From Enterococcus casseliflavus NBRC 100478 (GTDB lineage Bacteria > Bacillota > Bacilli > Lactobacillales > Enterococcaceae), in contig NZ_BCPT01000018.1 of NCBI RefSeq assembly GCF_001544095.1, forward strand, positions 1 to 64,000: DNA of 64,000 nucleotides, in the 5' to 3' direction. Shown piece by piece: positions 39,532 to 51,579 of this stretch. The stretch's first letter is position 1. Every line of letters starts with the position of its first letter. A program made the position numbers and the translations under genes. The notes below the pieces were generated by a model. That model made no database searches and was not told the origin of the DNA. It saw nothing but the letters and a program-made list of their open reading frames with translations.

Positions 39532-39577
39532 CAATAAGAAAAAACTAGGACTTTTGAGAAATTCTCGCCCTAGTTTT
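39532..39577 (-). terminator. Terminator of the CzrA-like gene
   Basis: Arms AAAACTAGG (39541-39549) and CCTAGTTTT (39569-39577) with an inner GAGAA/TTCTC pairing; T-rich on the minus strand. The stem overlaps the gene's stop codon. Confidence 0.75.
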
Positions 39578-39869
39578 AACGGTGATGGATATGTTCGAAT
39601 GTTTTTTGCAAAATATCCACAACATGTTTGTCATCAAGACTATAAAGGATGGTTTTTCCTTGTCTTTCCGACTTTACGATCCGATTATCTTTCAAAAGTT
39701 TCAGCTGATGAGAAACTGCTGATTGTTCCATATGTACTTGTTCTGCAATCGAAGTGACATTGCGCTCTCCTTCTTGAAGAGACAACAAAATTTTTAGTCT
39801 AGTGGGATCACTAAGCATTTTAAAAATCTGTGTTACTTGCTGAATTTCTTCTAGTTTCGGCGTAGTCAT
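39576..39869 (-). CDS. ArsR/SmtB-family regulator with CzrA-type zinc site
   Basis: Winged-helix repressor of 97 residues. The recognition region is SIAEQVHMEQSAVSHQLKLL. The alpha-5 metal site of CzrA/NmtR-type sensors is exactly spaced: Asp80, His82, His93 and His96. The alpha-3 cysteine box of ArsR/CadC is absent. This predicts Zn/Co sensing with derepression on metal binding. No efflux gene is next to it; a palindrome over its own promoter suggests autoregulation. Confidence 0.88.
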   Translation of the reverse strand: MTTPKLEEIQQVTQIFKMLSDPTRLKILLSLQEGERNVTSIAEQVHMEQSAVSHQLKLLKDNRIVKSERQGKTILYSLDDKHVVDILQKTFEHIHHR

Positions 39870-39899
39870 CGCGCCACATCCTCTCTTATTTCCTTTTGC

Positions 39900-39932
39900 A
39901 TTTTAGCCCTTGATAGACAGCTTGTCAATCAA
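39900..39932 (-). promoter_or_regulatory. Promoter and palindromic operator of the CzrA-like gene
   Basis: Minus-strand TTGACA (39923-39928), 17-base spacer, TAAAAT (39900-39905). A 23-base palindrome TTGAT.GACA...TGTC.ATCAA (39910-39932) covers the -35 box and spacer, an ideal position for repression. Confidence 0.7.
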
Positions 39933-40002
39933 TGCTCGACGATCAAGGAGAAGAAACGAGCTAAAAGACAAGAATAGATCCAAGCGTCAGAAAATTCCCT
40001 TT

Positions 40003-40052
40003 AGAAGCTTCGGTCCCTCAACACCTGTTTGCTGAGGGAAGCGAACGCTTCT
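40003..40052. other. Strong stem-loop of unknown role
   Basis: Three nested helices, AGAAGC/GCTTCT, TTCG/CGAA and CCCTCA/TGAGGG, lie between phosphoglucomutase and the CzrA-like gene. It may terminate phosphoglucomutase transcription, but the downstream minus-strand sequence lacks a good T tract. Confidence 0.5.
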
Positions 40053-40116
40053 TTTTCTACCACTCGGATCATTCAGTCAATTGCAATTTTTTTGATTATG
40101 AAGACATCAGATGACT

Positions 40117-41844
40117 TTATTCACCTGTGATTTCTTCGATCGCTGCTTGCAGATCAGCAATTTTTTGTTCTGCTGCTTCTGCCGTATCGCCTTTTACACC
40201 AATATAAAACTTGATTTTAGGTTCGGTCCCAGAAGGACGAACAGCAATCCAGCTTTCATCTTCCAAGGTGTATTTCAAAACATCAGAAGGCGGTGTGGTC
40301 ATTTTTTGTTGGTGACCATCTAAGCCCACACGAGTCAACAATTTAAAGTCTTCTGTTTGCACGACAGGGGTTCCTGAGAAGACGGAAGGTGCTTTTTCAC
40401 GGAAAGTCTTCATCAAGGCAGCAATCTTAGTTGCCCCTTCCATGCCGCTCATCGTTACAGAAATCGTTTTTTCTGCATAGTAGCCGTACTCTTCAAAAAT
40501 ATCTTGCAGACCATCATACAATGTTTTGTCTGATTGTTTGTAAAAAGCAGCCACTTCTGCTAATAAAACGAGCGCTTGGATCGCGTCCTTGTCCCGTACG
40601 AATGGTTTAACTAAGTAGCCATAGCTTTCTTCAAAGCCAAACATGAAAGTTTGAGAATGGTCTGTTTCAAATTGTTGGATTTTTTCGGCAATAAATTTAA
40701 AGCCAGTTAAAACATTGATCATATCAACATCGTAGGATTTAGCGATCGCTGTTGGCAATTCACTAGAAACGATCGATTTTAAGACTGCTGCATTTTCTGG
40801 CAATGTTCCAGCTGTTTTATGGGCTTCTAGAATGTAACGGATCATCAATGCACCTAACTGGTTACCTGTCAAGACTTGGTAGTTGCCATCTGGCATTCTT
40901 ACTGCAGCCCCTAAGCGATCGGCATCTGGATCTGTTGCGATCAATAGATCAGCACCTTCTTTTTCTCCTAAAGCAATCGCATATTCAAAGGCAGAGTGCT
41001 CTTCTGGATTCGGTGATTTTACTGTACTGAAGTTTGGATCAGCAACCGCTTGTGAAGGTTCAATAATGAATTGTTGGAAACCAGCTTGTTTCAACGCTTT
41101 CTCGCCAAGCATCCGCCCTGTTCCGTGAAGTGGTGTATAGACAAGTTTCAAATCTTTGCCCACCGTATCGATCAATTCTTGATCGATCGTGACTTCTTTG
41201 ATTTCTTTCAGATAGGCAGTATCGATTTCTTCGCCAATAATAGAGATCAAGCCGCTGTTTTTGGCTTCTTCTTCACTTAATACAGGGATCTCCAACGGAT
41301 TTTCAATTTCCCGAACAAATTTTGTCAATGCATCCGCATCTGCTGGTGGCATTTGCCCACCATCTTCCCCATATACTTTGTAGCCATTGTATTCGGCTGG
41401 ATTGTGAGAAGCAGTGATCATGATTCCAGTAAAGGTTTTTAAGTAACGCACAGCAAAAGATAATTCTGGCGTCGGACGTAAGCTTTCAAAGACAAAGGCT
41501 GGAATATCATGTTTTGCCAATGTTTTTGCTGCTTCCATCGCGAACTCAGGTGAAAAATGACGGGAATCATAGGCAATCGCTACGCCACGACGTCTTGTTT
41601 CGGGATCTTGTGTATCCATAAAGCGAGCCAAGCCTTCCGTTGCTTGACGAATCGTATAAATGTTCATCCGATTGATACCAGGTCCTAAAATCCCTCGCAT
41701 GCCAGCAGTCCCAAATTCCAAAGGCATATAAAAAGCGTCTTCTAACATCGCAGGATCTGCTTCTAATGCGGTCAGTTGTTCTTTTAATTGTGGATCTAAG
41801 TGTTCACTGTTTTTCCATTGATTAAATGTTTGTTCCCATGCCAT
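40117..41844 (-). CDS. pgcA: Alpha-phosphoglucomutase/phosphomannomutase
   Basis: Phosphohexomutase of 575 residues interconverting glucose 1- and 6-phosphate for cell-wall and lipoteichoic acid precursors. Catalytic phosphoserine loop TASHNPAEYNGYK, metal-binding DPDADRLG, sugar-binding GFEESYGY and C-terminal phosphate-binding RPSGTEPKIKFY are all present. Length matches the Firmicute PgcA type. Confidence 0.95.
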   Translation of the reverse strand: MAWEQTFNQWKNSEHLDPQLKEQLTALEADPAMLEDAFYMPLEFGTAGMRGILGPGINRMNIYTIRQATEGLARFMDTQDPETRRRGVAIAYDSRHFSPEFAMEAAKTLAKHDIPAFVFESLRPTPELSFAVRYLKTFTGIMITASHNPAEYNGYKVYGEDGGQMPPADADALTKFVREIENPLEIPVLSEEEAKNSGLISIIGEEIDTAYLKEIKEVTIDQELIDTVGKDLKLVYTPLHGTGRMLGEKALKQAGFQQFIIEPSQAVADPNFSTVKSPNPEEHSAFEYAIALGEKEGADLLIATDPDADRLGAAVRMPDGNYQVLTGNQLGALMIRYILEAHKTAGTLPENAAVLKSIVSSELPTAIAKSYDVDMINVLTGFKFIAEKIQQFETDHSQTFMFGFEESYGYLVKPFVRDKDAIQALVLLAEVAAFYKQSDKTLYDGLQDIFEEYGYYAEKTISVTMSGMEGATKIAALMKTFREKAPSVFSGTPVVQTEDFKLLTRVGLDGHQQKMTTPPSDVLKYTLEDESWIAVRPSGTEPKIKFYIGVKGDTAEAAEQKIADLQAAIEEITGE

Positions 41845-41884
41845 AAAATAACCTCTCCTTTTTCCGTTAAAATGCTCTAAAATT

Positions 41885-41912
41885 AGTATAACACTACTTA
41901 CAGATTTCTCAA
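41885..41912 (-). promoter_or_regulatory. Promoter of phosphoglucomutase
   Basis: Minus-strand TTGAGA (41907-41912), 16-base spacer, TATACT (41885-41890) with a TGT extension. Confidence 0.55.
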
Positions 41913-41929
41913 AGAATAACCAAACGAAA

Positions 41930-41979
41930 AATAAAAAAAGCTGCTATCAAAAGTGATTGACACTTTAAAAATAACAGCT
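41930..41979 (-). terminator. Terminator of trxB
   Basis: Stem AGCTG.TAT..AAAGTG with imperfect complement, followed on the minus strand by a T-rich tract. Confidence 0.72.
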
Positions 41980-41991
41980 AATTCCATTAGA

Positions 41992-42924
41992 TTATTTTGT
42001 TAATTGAGCATCCTTTTGTGTTTCAATAAAATCAAACACTTGTTGACCAGCAATACTGCCATCGCCGACTGCCGTTGTGATTTGACGCAAGCCTTTTTCA
42101 CGAACATCGCCAATCGCGTAAACACCAGGAATTGAAGTTTCCATCTGATCATTTGTTAAGATCCAGCCAGCATCATTCGTGATACCGCTAGCTTTGAATG
42201 GTTCTGTCAACGGATCTAAACCAACATAGATAAAGACACCGCCAGCAGCTTCTTCTGTCACTTCATCCGTTTTTACGTTTCTGATTTGCACGCCAGTTAC
42301 GACCATCTCATTGCCTTTGATTTCTTCCACAACAGAATCCCAAACAAAAGAGATTTTCTCGTTGGCAAATGCGCGGTCTTGGATGATTTTTTGTGCTCGT
42401 AATTCATCACGACGGTGAACGATCGTTACTTCAGAAGCAAATTGCGTTAAGTAGATCGCTTCTTCGACTGCTGAGTCGCCTCCACCAACAACGATCAAGC
42501 GTTTGTTACGGAAAAAGGCACCGTCACAAACCGCACAGTATGAAACTCCGCGTCCTGCGAATTCTTCTTCGCCTTTGACGCCTAACTTTCTATGTACACA
42601 TCCTGTGGCAATGATGACTGTTTTCCCTTGATAGGTTTTGTCTTCGGTGGCAACTTCTTTGAACTCACCTTGATCCGTGATGCTTTGAACGATCCCATAG
42701 GCATTTTCAACACCAAATTTAATGGCACCTTCATACATTTTAAATGCTAATTCAGGGCCTAAGATTGATTCGAAGCCAGGATAGTTTTCAACCTCAGCCG
42801 TATTGTTCATTTGTCCGCCAGGTGCTCCTCGTTCAATCATTAGTACTGATAAATTCGATCTTGACGCATAAAGCGCTGCTGTCATCCCCGCAGGGCCTGC
42901 GCCGATGATAATTACATCATACAT
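41992..42924 (-). CDS. trxB: Thioredoxin reductase
   Basis: NADPH- and FAD-dependent disulfide reductase of 310 residues. FAD motif IIGAGPAGMTAALYA, redox-active CAVC, NADPH motif VVGGGDSAVEEA and the C-terminal FAD motif GVYAIGDVR are present. Start at 42924 has GGAGGG six bases before; the additional upstream frame runs through the promoter. Monocistronic, divergent from a MATE exporter. Confidence 0.97.
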   Translation of the reverse strand: MYDVIIIGAGPAGMTAALYASRSNLSVLMIERGAPGGQMNNTAEVENYPGFESILGPELAFKMYEGAIKFGVENAYGIVQSITDQGEFKEVATEDKTYQGKTVIIATGCVHRKLGVKGEEEFAGRGVSYCAVCDGAFFRNKRLIVVGGGDSAVEEAIYLTQFASEVTIVHRRDELRAQKIIQDRAFANEKISFVWDSVVEEIKGNEMVVTGVQIRNVKTDEVTEEAAGGVFIYVGLDPLTEPFKASGITNDAGWILTNDQMETSIPGVYAIGDVREKGLRQITTAVGDGSIAGQQVFDFIETQKDAQLTK

Positions 42925-42952
42925 ATATTTCCCTCCAATTTGGACTACCCAT

Positions 42953-42981
42953 ACTTTACTTTCAAAAGCAAATTCTTTCAA
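42953..42981 (-). promoter_or_regulatory. Promoter of trxB
   Basis: Minus-strand TTGAAA (42976-42981), 17-base spacer, TAAAGT (42953-42958). Confidence 0.5.
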
Positions 42982-43037
42982 CTCATCTGCTTACAAAAAA
43001 TAATAAGATATTCCTGCTTTTACTTTTGAAAATTACA

Positions 43038-43065
43038 TTGACTTTCTTTTCAATTTTTGTAAAAT
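43038..43065 (+). promoter_or_regulatory. Promoter of the MATE exporter gene
   Basis: TTGACT (43038-43043), 16-base spacer, TAAAAT (43060-43065). It lies inside the open frame upstream of the chosen start, which supports the later TTG start. Confidence 0.6.
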
Positions 43066-43109
43066 TTTCACGATACGTCTATTATATAGAAAATAAGGAG
43101 TCCTTACAA

Positions 43110-44495
43110 TTGAATAAGAAAAAACTTTTAGGAAAATCAGACCGTGAACTGATTTTTCTCAGCTGGCCGATTTTTGTTGAGCTATTTTTGCGGGTCGTTA
43201 TTGGGAATGTCAACGTTTGGATGATTTCTCATTATTCCGAGCCAGCAGTAGCGGCCGTCAGTGCTGCCAATCAACTATTGAATTTAACGGTCTTTATTTA
43301 CGGTTTCATCACCGTGGGTACTCAGATCATTATCGCACAATTGATTGGTGCGAAAAAACGCGACCAGATACCGAAAGTCATCAATACCGCTCTTTTTGGG
43401 TCATTGTTCATCGGGATTTTGATCAGCTTGATGTTCCTTTTCGGCTCAACCTACCTTTTGCGATTCATGGGCTTAGATGCTGAATTAGTTGCTTTAGGTC
43501 ATGGATACTTACAAGTATATGGCGGAAGTCTGTTCCTTTCATCGATCACGGCGGTCATAATTGCTGTCATGCGTAGCCACAGTTTCACAAAACCTGCGTT
43601 ATTGGTACCGATGTTTGCTAGTATCCTAGCCGTCATTGGCAATTACGTTGTCTTATACAGCCCCTTTGGTTTACCGAATTTCGGTGTGACTGGATTGGCA
43701 TTTTCTAGCGTCTTTGGTAATTCGATCGGTTTACTAATTGCCGCCATGTTGCTGAAGAAACATGTGAATTTTTCTGTTTTATCTGCCCGTTTCTCGAATG
43801 TCTCTTGGGGCGTGATGAAAAACATTTTGACTTACGGATTGCCTTCTTCTGGCGAGTCTCTTTCCTATCAAGGAGCGCAAGTCGTAGTGACGATGATCGT
43901 GGCTCAACTAGGTGCAAGTGTCTTGATTGCAAAATCTTACGTAACAGCTATCACCCAATTTGTTTATTTGATCGCCTCCGCATTGAGTCAAGGGAATCAA
44001 ATCATGATTGGACGCAATGTCGGTGCGGGTGAATTCGATCGCGCGCATCAGCGAGGCGTGCGCACGATGGTGATCGGGATCATCGCCTCGGTAACGATCT
44101 GCTTATTGACCTATCTATTTATTGAACCGATCATGGGGATCTTTACTTCCAATACCGAAGTAATCGAGATTGCTAAAGGTGTCTTTTTAGTAGAGATCGT
44201 CTTAGAAACAGCGCGTGCAGTCAATATGATCCTAGTTGGTTCATTAAATGCAAGTGGTGACGTGAAGTTCCCATTGATCTGCAGCCTAATTGTTCTATGG
44301 GTCATCAGCTTACCGTTTTCCTACTCACTGGCCATCGTCTTTAAATTTGGCTTGATCGGCGTTTGGATCGCTTATGCCATTGACGAAGCATTGCGCAGTG
44401 TCTTAATGATCTATCGCTGGCATTCTGGGGTATGGAAAACTAAATCTGTCGTTCATCCACAAGAAGCAGAACCTGAAGTCTTACCAGAAGCATAA
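43110..44495 (+). CDS. MATE family efflux transporter
   Basis: Multidrug and toxin extrusion-type antiporter of 461 residues with about twelve transmembrane helices in two homologous halves. Initiation is assigned to TTG at 43110 because AAGGAG lies nine bases upstream and the gene's promoter is internal to the longer frame. Substrates in this family are cations and drugs exchanged for sodium or protons. Divergent from trxB; no regulator adjacent. Confidence 0.9.
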   Translation: MNKKKLLGKSDRELIFLSWPIFVELFLRVVIGNVNVWMISHYSEPAVAAVSAANQLLNLTVFIYGFITVGTQIIIAQLIGAKKRDQIPKVINTALFGSLFIGILISLMFLFGSTYLLRFMGLDAELVALGHGYLQVYGGSLFLSSITAVIIAVMRSHSFTKPALLVPMFASILAVIGNYVVLYSPFGLPNFGVTGLAFSSVFGNSIGLLIAAMLLKKHVNFSVLSARFSNVSWGVMKNILTYGLPSSGESLSYQGAQVVVTMIVAQLGASVLIAKSYVTAITQFVYLIASALSQGNQIMIGRNVGAGEFDRAHQRGVRTMVIGIIASVTICLLTYLFIEPIMGIFTSNTEVIEIAKGVFLVEIVLETARAVNMILVGSLNASGDVKFPLICSLIVLWVISLPFSYSLAIVFKFGLIGVWIAYAIDEALRSVLMIYRWHSGVWKTKSVVHPQEAEPEVLPEA

Positions 44496-44500
44496 TAAGA

Positions 44501-44536
44501 GTCCAGTGGTCCCAACGGCCGCTGGATTTTTTGTTT
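44501..44536 (+). terminator. Terminator of the MATE gene
   Basis: Imperfect stem with outer TCCAG/CTGGA pairing, GC-rich interior, followed by TTTTTTG. Confidence 0.7.
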
Positions 44537-44647
44537 TTTATAAGAAATAAAATGCGCCAAGAAGTTTGCTTGGTTTTTTTGAAGACTTTGCTCTATACTT
44601 ATCTCAGAAACTATCGACTATGATTTACATTAAAAGGAGCGTTTGCT

Positions 44648-45118
44648 ATGTCAATCTATGACTACCAAGCAACATTAGAAAACGGCGAAACTTATTCGCT
44701 AGCAAACTACGAAGGTCAACCGCTGGTGATCGTCAATACAGCTACAAAGTGCGGGTTGAGCCCGCAGTTCAAAGAATTACAAAGTCTTTATGAAACCTAT
44801 AAAGACCAAGGGTTGGTCGTTCTAGGGTTTCCTTCTGACCAGTTCAAACAAGAAGTCGGCTCAGCCGAAGAAGCCGCAGCCGCTTGCCGAACCACCTATG
44901 GTGTTGATTTTCCGATGCACAAGTTAACTGTGATCAATGGCAAAGACGCAGATCCCTTGTTTCGCTATTTGGAAGCAGAAGCACCAGGTACATTAGGCAA
45001 AGCCATTAAATGGAATTTCACGAAATTCTTGGTGGACCGCCAAGGTAAAGTCGTGGAGCGTTTTGCTCCACAAACCAATCCTCAAAAAATGATTCCAGAG
45101 ATTGAAAAAGTTCTTTAA
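44648..45118 (+). CDS. Glutathione peroxidase family thiol peroxidase
   Basis: Peroxide-reducing enzyme of 156 residues. The catalytic cysteine is Cys35 in TATKCGLSPQ; Gln in FPSDQF and Trp-Asn in WNFTKF complete the tetrad. Bacterial members are often thioredoxin-dependent, and trxB is nearby, though in a separate unit. AAAAGGAG precedes the start. Confidence 0.93.
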   Translation: MSIYDYQATLENGETYSLANYEGQPLVIVNTATKCGLSPQFKELQSLYETYKDQGLVVLGFPSDQFKQEVGSAEEAAAACRTTYGVDFPMHKLTVINGKDADPLFRYLEAEAPGTLGKAIKWNFTKFLVDRQGKVVERFAPQTNPQKMIPEIEKVL

Positions 45119-45127
45119 AAAATGAAT

Positions 45128-45178
45128 AAAGGCGACCTTAAGGACAAAACATGTCATGCTTAAGGTCGCCTTTTTTTG
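45128..45178 (+). terminator. Terminator of the peroxidase gene
   Basis: Perfect 15-base-pair stem AAAGGCGACCTTAAG with complement, followed by seven T residues. Confidence 0.9.
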
Positions 45179-45292
45179 TAATTGCTGCAACGCAAGCCTT
45201 TTACAGCACTCTCATTGTCGTTTATCAATAATCTCTGAACAGCCATTTCTACTTATACAAATCATTCGTTTCAATAGTTTTTAAAAAGACTT

Positions 45293-45343
45293 TAAAAAAA
45301 CTGCAGTCGATCTACTTAGATTTCTCTAAGGGATCCACTGCAG
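45293..45343 (-). terminator. Terminator of the GH4-GH1 operon
   Basis: Stem CTGCAGT.GATC.CTTAG with near-perfect complement (45301-45343), then seven T residues on the minus strand. Confidence 0.88.
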
Positions 45344-45353
45344 CTTCTTATAA

Positions 45354-46796
<1,443 letters not shown>

Positions 46797-46807
46797 CTAC
46801 TTTCTCT

Positions 46808-48199
46808 TTATTTAACTAGTTCGCGATCAAGTTCGCGGGCTACTTCATCTTGTACTTCTACGCCTTCTTTTTCAAGACGTGCGATCGTTTCCTTAAATTT
46901 AGGCAAGTGATCTTTGTGGGCAATAAACAGTTCGTCCATGACACGTTTTGCCGTATCACCTGATGGAACCAATGGGTTGATGGTGAAGGCTTGTAATGCG
47001 ATATTGTAATCCCCCGTCACAGCTGCTTCGATCGTTAATAATTCCATTGCTTTCATTACCTGTAACCAACCTTTTTCAGCTGTCGGTAACTCACCAAAGG
47101 CAACATTTCTAGCCCCTTGTCCGCCAACGTAAGCTGTTACTTCGACTACGCAATCGGCAGGAAGATCTGGAACGGCGCCTTCATTTTTGGTTGAAACGAC
47201 AATTTGGGTATTTTTATTAGCATAAATGGAAGCAATCGTTTCACACGCTGCATCTGAGTAGTAAGCACCACCACGTTTTTGCAGCTGTTCTGGTTTATGA
47301 TCCAATTCAGGATCTTTGTACAACTCAAACAATTCGGCTTCGGTTTGTTTCACTTGCTGTGCGCGTGTACCGACAGTCTTGTACTCTTCGATCGCATGAT
47401 TCAACATTTCTTCTTGACGATAGTAATAACGGTGATACCCGCAAGGAATCATCTTCATTTGTTCCAGCTGTTCTTTGTAAAATGGTACATCAAAGATATT
47501 CTTCGGTAAGCCATTGTCTTCTTCATACATTTTATCAATAATGTCCATCGTAACGTCATTGCCGTGTGAGTCGGTAACTTTGTGCCAGTGAAAGTGGTTC
47601 AATCCTGCAAATTTGTAAATCAATTCGTCAGGTTCTTTGCCAAGCAACGCAGGTTCAACCATCGTTGCCATGACAGGCACGTTACACAACCCGATGACTT
47701 TGTCCCATTTTCCGTAACGCACGATTGCTTCAGTCACCATACCGCTTGGATTCGCAAAGTTGATCAACCAGGCATCGGGACACAAGCGTTTCATGTCTTC
47801 AACGATTTCAAGAATGATTGGAACCGTACGAAACGCTTTGAACATACCACCAGGGCCGTTGGTTTCTTGACCAATCATGCCGTAATAGGCAGGAATTCGT
47901 TCATCTTTGATACGGGCATTCAGCAATCCTACTCGGAATTGAGTCGTAACGAAATCAGCATCTTTTAACGCTTCTTCTCGATCCAATGTCATGTGGATTT
48001 TTACATCGTAGGGTGACGCATCCCACATCCGTTGTGCCATCGCACCAACGATTGCTAATTTTTCTTTTCCTGCTTCGATATCTACTAGCCAAATCTCACG
48101 AATCGGCAATTCTTCATAGCGTTTGATAAAGCCTTCCATTAACTCCGGGGTATAGCTGCTGCCGCCACCAATGGTTGCAATTTTAATTCCTTTTGTCAT
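46808..48199 (-). CDS. Glycoside hydrolase family 4 6-phospho-beta-glucosidase
   Basis: NAD- and metal-dependent glycosidase of 463 residues that works by oxidation-elimination rather than direct hydrolysis. The Rossmann motif IATIGGGSSYTPELMEGF, the metal-binding Cys in GLCNVP and His in GLNHFHWHK are visible. AAAGGAGC precedes the start. It leads the operon with GH1 and is divergent from an RpiR regulator. Confidence 0.93.
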   Translation of the reverse strand: MTKGIKIATIGGGSSYTPELMEGFIKRYEELPIREIWLVDIEAGKEKLAIVGAMAQRMWDASPYDVKIHMTLDREEALKDADFVTTQFRVGLLNARIKDERIPAYYGMIGQETNGPGGMFKAFRTVPIILEIVEDMKRLCPDAWLINFANPSGMVTEAIVRYGKWDKVIGLCNVPVMATMVEPALLGKEPDELIYKFAGLNHFHWHKVTDSHGNDVTMDIIDKMYEEDNGLPKNIFDVPFYKEQLEQMKMIPCGYHRYYYRQEEMLNHAIEEYKTVGTRAQQVKQTEAELFELYKDPELDHKPEQLQKRGGAYYSDAACETIASIYANKNTQIVVSTKNEGAVPDLPADCVVEVTAYVGGQGARNVAFGELPTAEKGWLQVMKAMELLTIEAAVTGDYNIALQAFTINPLVPSGDTAKRVMDELFIAHKDHLPKFKETIARLEKEGVEVQDEVARELDRELVK

Positions 48200-48222
48200 T
48201 GTATTGCTCCTTTGCTATTTTA

Positions 48223-48268
48223 TTTACATTCTTATTATCATTCATAAAAACATTTGATTCAATGTAAA
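48223..48268 (-). promoter_or_regulatory. Control region of the GH4-GH1 operon with TTTACA/TGTAAA half-sites
   Basis: Half-sites TTTACA (48223-48228) and TGTAAA (48263-48268) frame the presumed GH4 start region. They match the half-sites of the two nearby palindromes. Confidence 0.4.
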
Positions 48269-48280
48269 TAGCATATTTAG

Positions 48281-48295
48281 AAAAAGCGTTTGCAA
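48281..48295. promoter_or_regulatory. Imperfect cre box
   Basis: Minus-strand TTGCAAACGCTTTTT matches the 5' two-thirds of the CcpA cre consensus but not the final CA. Possible carbon catabolite control of the GH4-GH1 operon. Confidence 0.35.
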
Positions 48296-48318
48296 ATCTC
48301 GCTTCTTCTTGCAGATGT

Positions 48319-48339
48319 TTTGTAAAAAAGATTTACAAA
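48319..48339. promoter_or_regulatory. Palindromic operator, TTTGTAAA-N5-TTTACAAA
   Basis: A perfect 8-5-8 palindrome in the middle of the divergent GH4/RpiR region. A likely RpiR-type regulator site. Confidence 0.6.
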
Positions 48340-48404
48340 GAGCATCAAATAAGGAATAATTAGGATGTAAACGATTCGCTAAGTACTGAATAAAAACGAA
48401 TTTC

Positions 48405-48421
48405 TGTAAAAACCATTTACA
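48405..48421. promoter_or_regulatory. Second palindromic operator, TGTAAA-N5-TTTACA
   Basis: Same half-sites and the same five-base spacer as the site 84 bases away, close to the RpiR gene start. Confidence 0.55.
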
Positions 48422-48459
48422 AATAATCATAAAAAAATGTAAAAAGGAGCATATATACC

Positions 48460-49380
48460 ATGTTGTTACAAGAAAAAATGCGCCAAATCAAACTAGCACC
48501 CGCTGAACGATCGTTGATTGATTATTTATTAGCCAATCCGACCGCAATGGCGGATCAAACCATCAAGGAATTATCTGAAAAAACCTATGTTCATCCTTCT
48601 ACTTTTATTCGGATCGCCAAAAAATTAGGCTTCAATGGTTGGCTCGACTTAAAAACGGCCTTTGTGGAAGAGCAAACTTATATGAGCAGCCATTTTACCG
48701 ATGTGGATGCGAACTTTCCCTTCTCTTCCCATGACGGGATTATGACCATCGCCAAAAAGTTGGCAAAGCTTGAACAAACAACGATTGAAGATACGCTTTC
48801 CTTGATCCATCATGATGAATTACAAAAAGCGAAACAATCGTTGCTCAATGCCAACCATATCAGGATTTTCGCCAGCAATGCCAACACCTTGATTTCTCAA
48901 GACTTTGTTTTGAAGATGCGGCGTTTAGGAAAAAGTATCCACGTCTGCGATACCTTCGGCGAAAGTGCCTATGAGGCATCCAACTGTACCTCCGATACGA
49001 CCGCGATTTTGATTTCTTACACAGGTGAAAACAAAATGGTTAAAGAAATCGGTAAGATCCTCGCCGAACGGCAGGTCTCCATCATTGGGATGACCAGTAT
49101 TGGCGAGAATGCGTTAGCGAAATTAAGCGATTGTGTCTTAAATATCACAACAAGAGAAAGGCTTTATTCAAAGATTGCGAATTTTACGATCAATACCTCG
49201 GTTTGCTACTTGCTAGATTTGTTGTATGCAGTCGCCTTTTCGGAACATTATGAGAAAAATCTGCAGCATTTGATCGATATTGGGATGGCGTATGATAAGC
49301 GCCCCACTTCATCAACGATAATCGCTGAACCAACCTATGATAAAAACCTTCATTATAAGGACTCACTGTTTCCCAATTAA
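48460..49380 (+). CDS. RpiR/MurR-family transcriptional regulator
   Basis: Regulator of 306 residues with an N-terminal helix-turn-helix (TIKELSEKTYVHPSTFIRIAKKLGF) and a C-terminal SIS sugar-phosphate-binding domain (RIFASNANTLISQDF; ILISYTGENKMVKEI). AAGGAG precedes the start. Divergent from GH4-GH1; it probably senses a phosphorylated beta-glucoside or product and binds the two palindromes in the gap. Confidence 0.92.
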   Translation: MLLQEKMRQIKLAPAERSLIDYLLANPTAMADQTIKELSEKTYVHPSTFIRIAKKLGFNGWLDLKTAFVEEQTYMSSHFTDVDANFPFSSHDGIMTIAKKLAKLEQTTIEDTLSLIHHDELQKAKQSLLNANHIRIFASNANTLISQDFVLKMRRLGKSIHVCDTFGESAYEASNCTSDTTAILISYTGENKMVKEIGKILAERQVSIIGMTSIGENALAKLSDCVLNITTRERLYSKIANFTINTSVCYLLDLLYAVAFSEHYEKNLQHLIDIGMAYDKRPTSSTIIAEPTYDKNLHYKDSLFPN

Positions 49381-49390
49381 ATGACTGTCA

Positions 49391-49428
49391 AAAAGCGATC
49401 GCGCCTTCACGACCGATCGCTTTTATCC
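49391..49428. terminator. Bidirectional terminator between the RpiR gene and bglP
   Basis: Perfect 11-base-pair stem AAAAGCGATCG/CGATCGCTTTT between convergent genes. Confidence 0.8.
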
Positions 49429-49458
49429 TTATATAGCAGTTTTGCAGGTAAACATTTC

Positions 49459-51435
<1,977 letters not shown>

Positions 51436-51579
51436 AAAATGTTTTCTTTTTTTGATTTCTTGCTACATGGTCAGATGCCTTGAAGCTGATGTTTGATAAG
51501 AATCATTGCGAAGAAATTTTTCTTTTTCGACACCTTCTCATGAATCAAAAAATCCTTCTCCTTTCTTGTTTTTTTTCAA

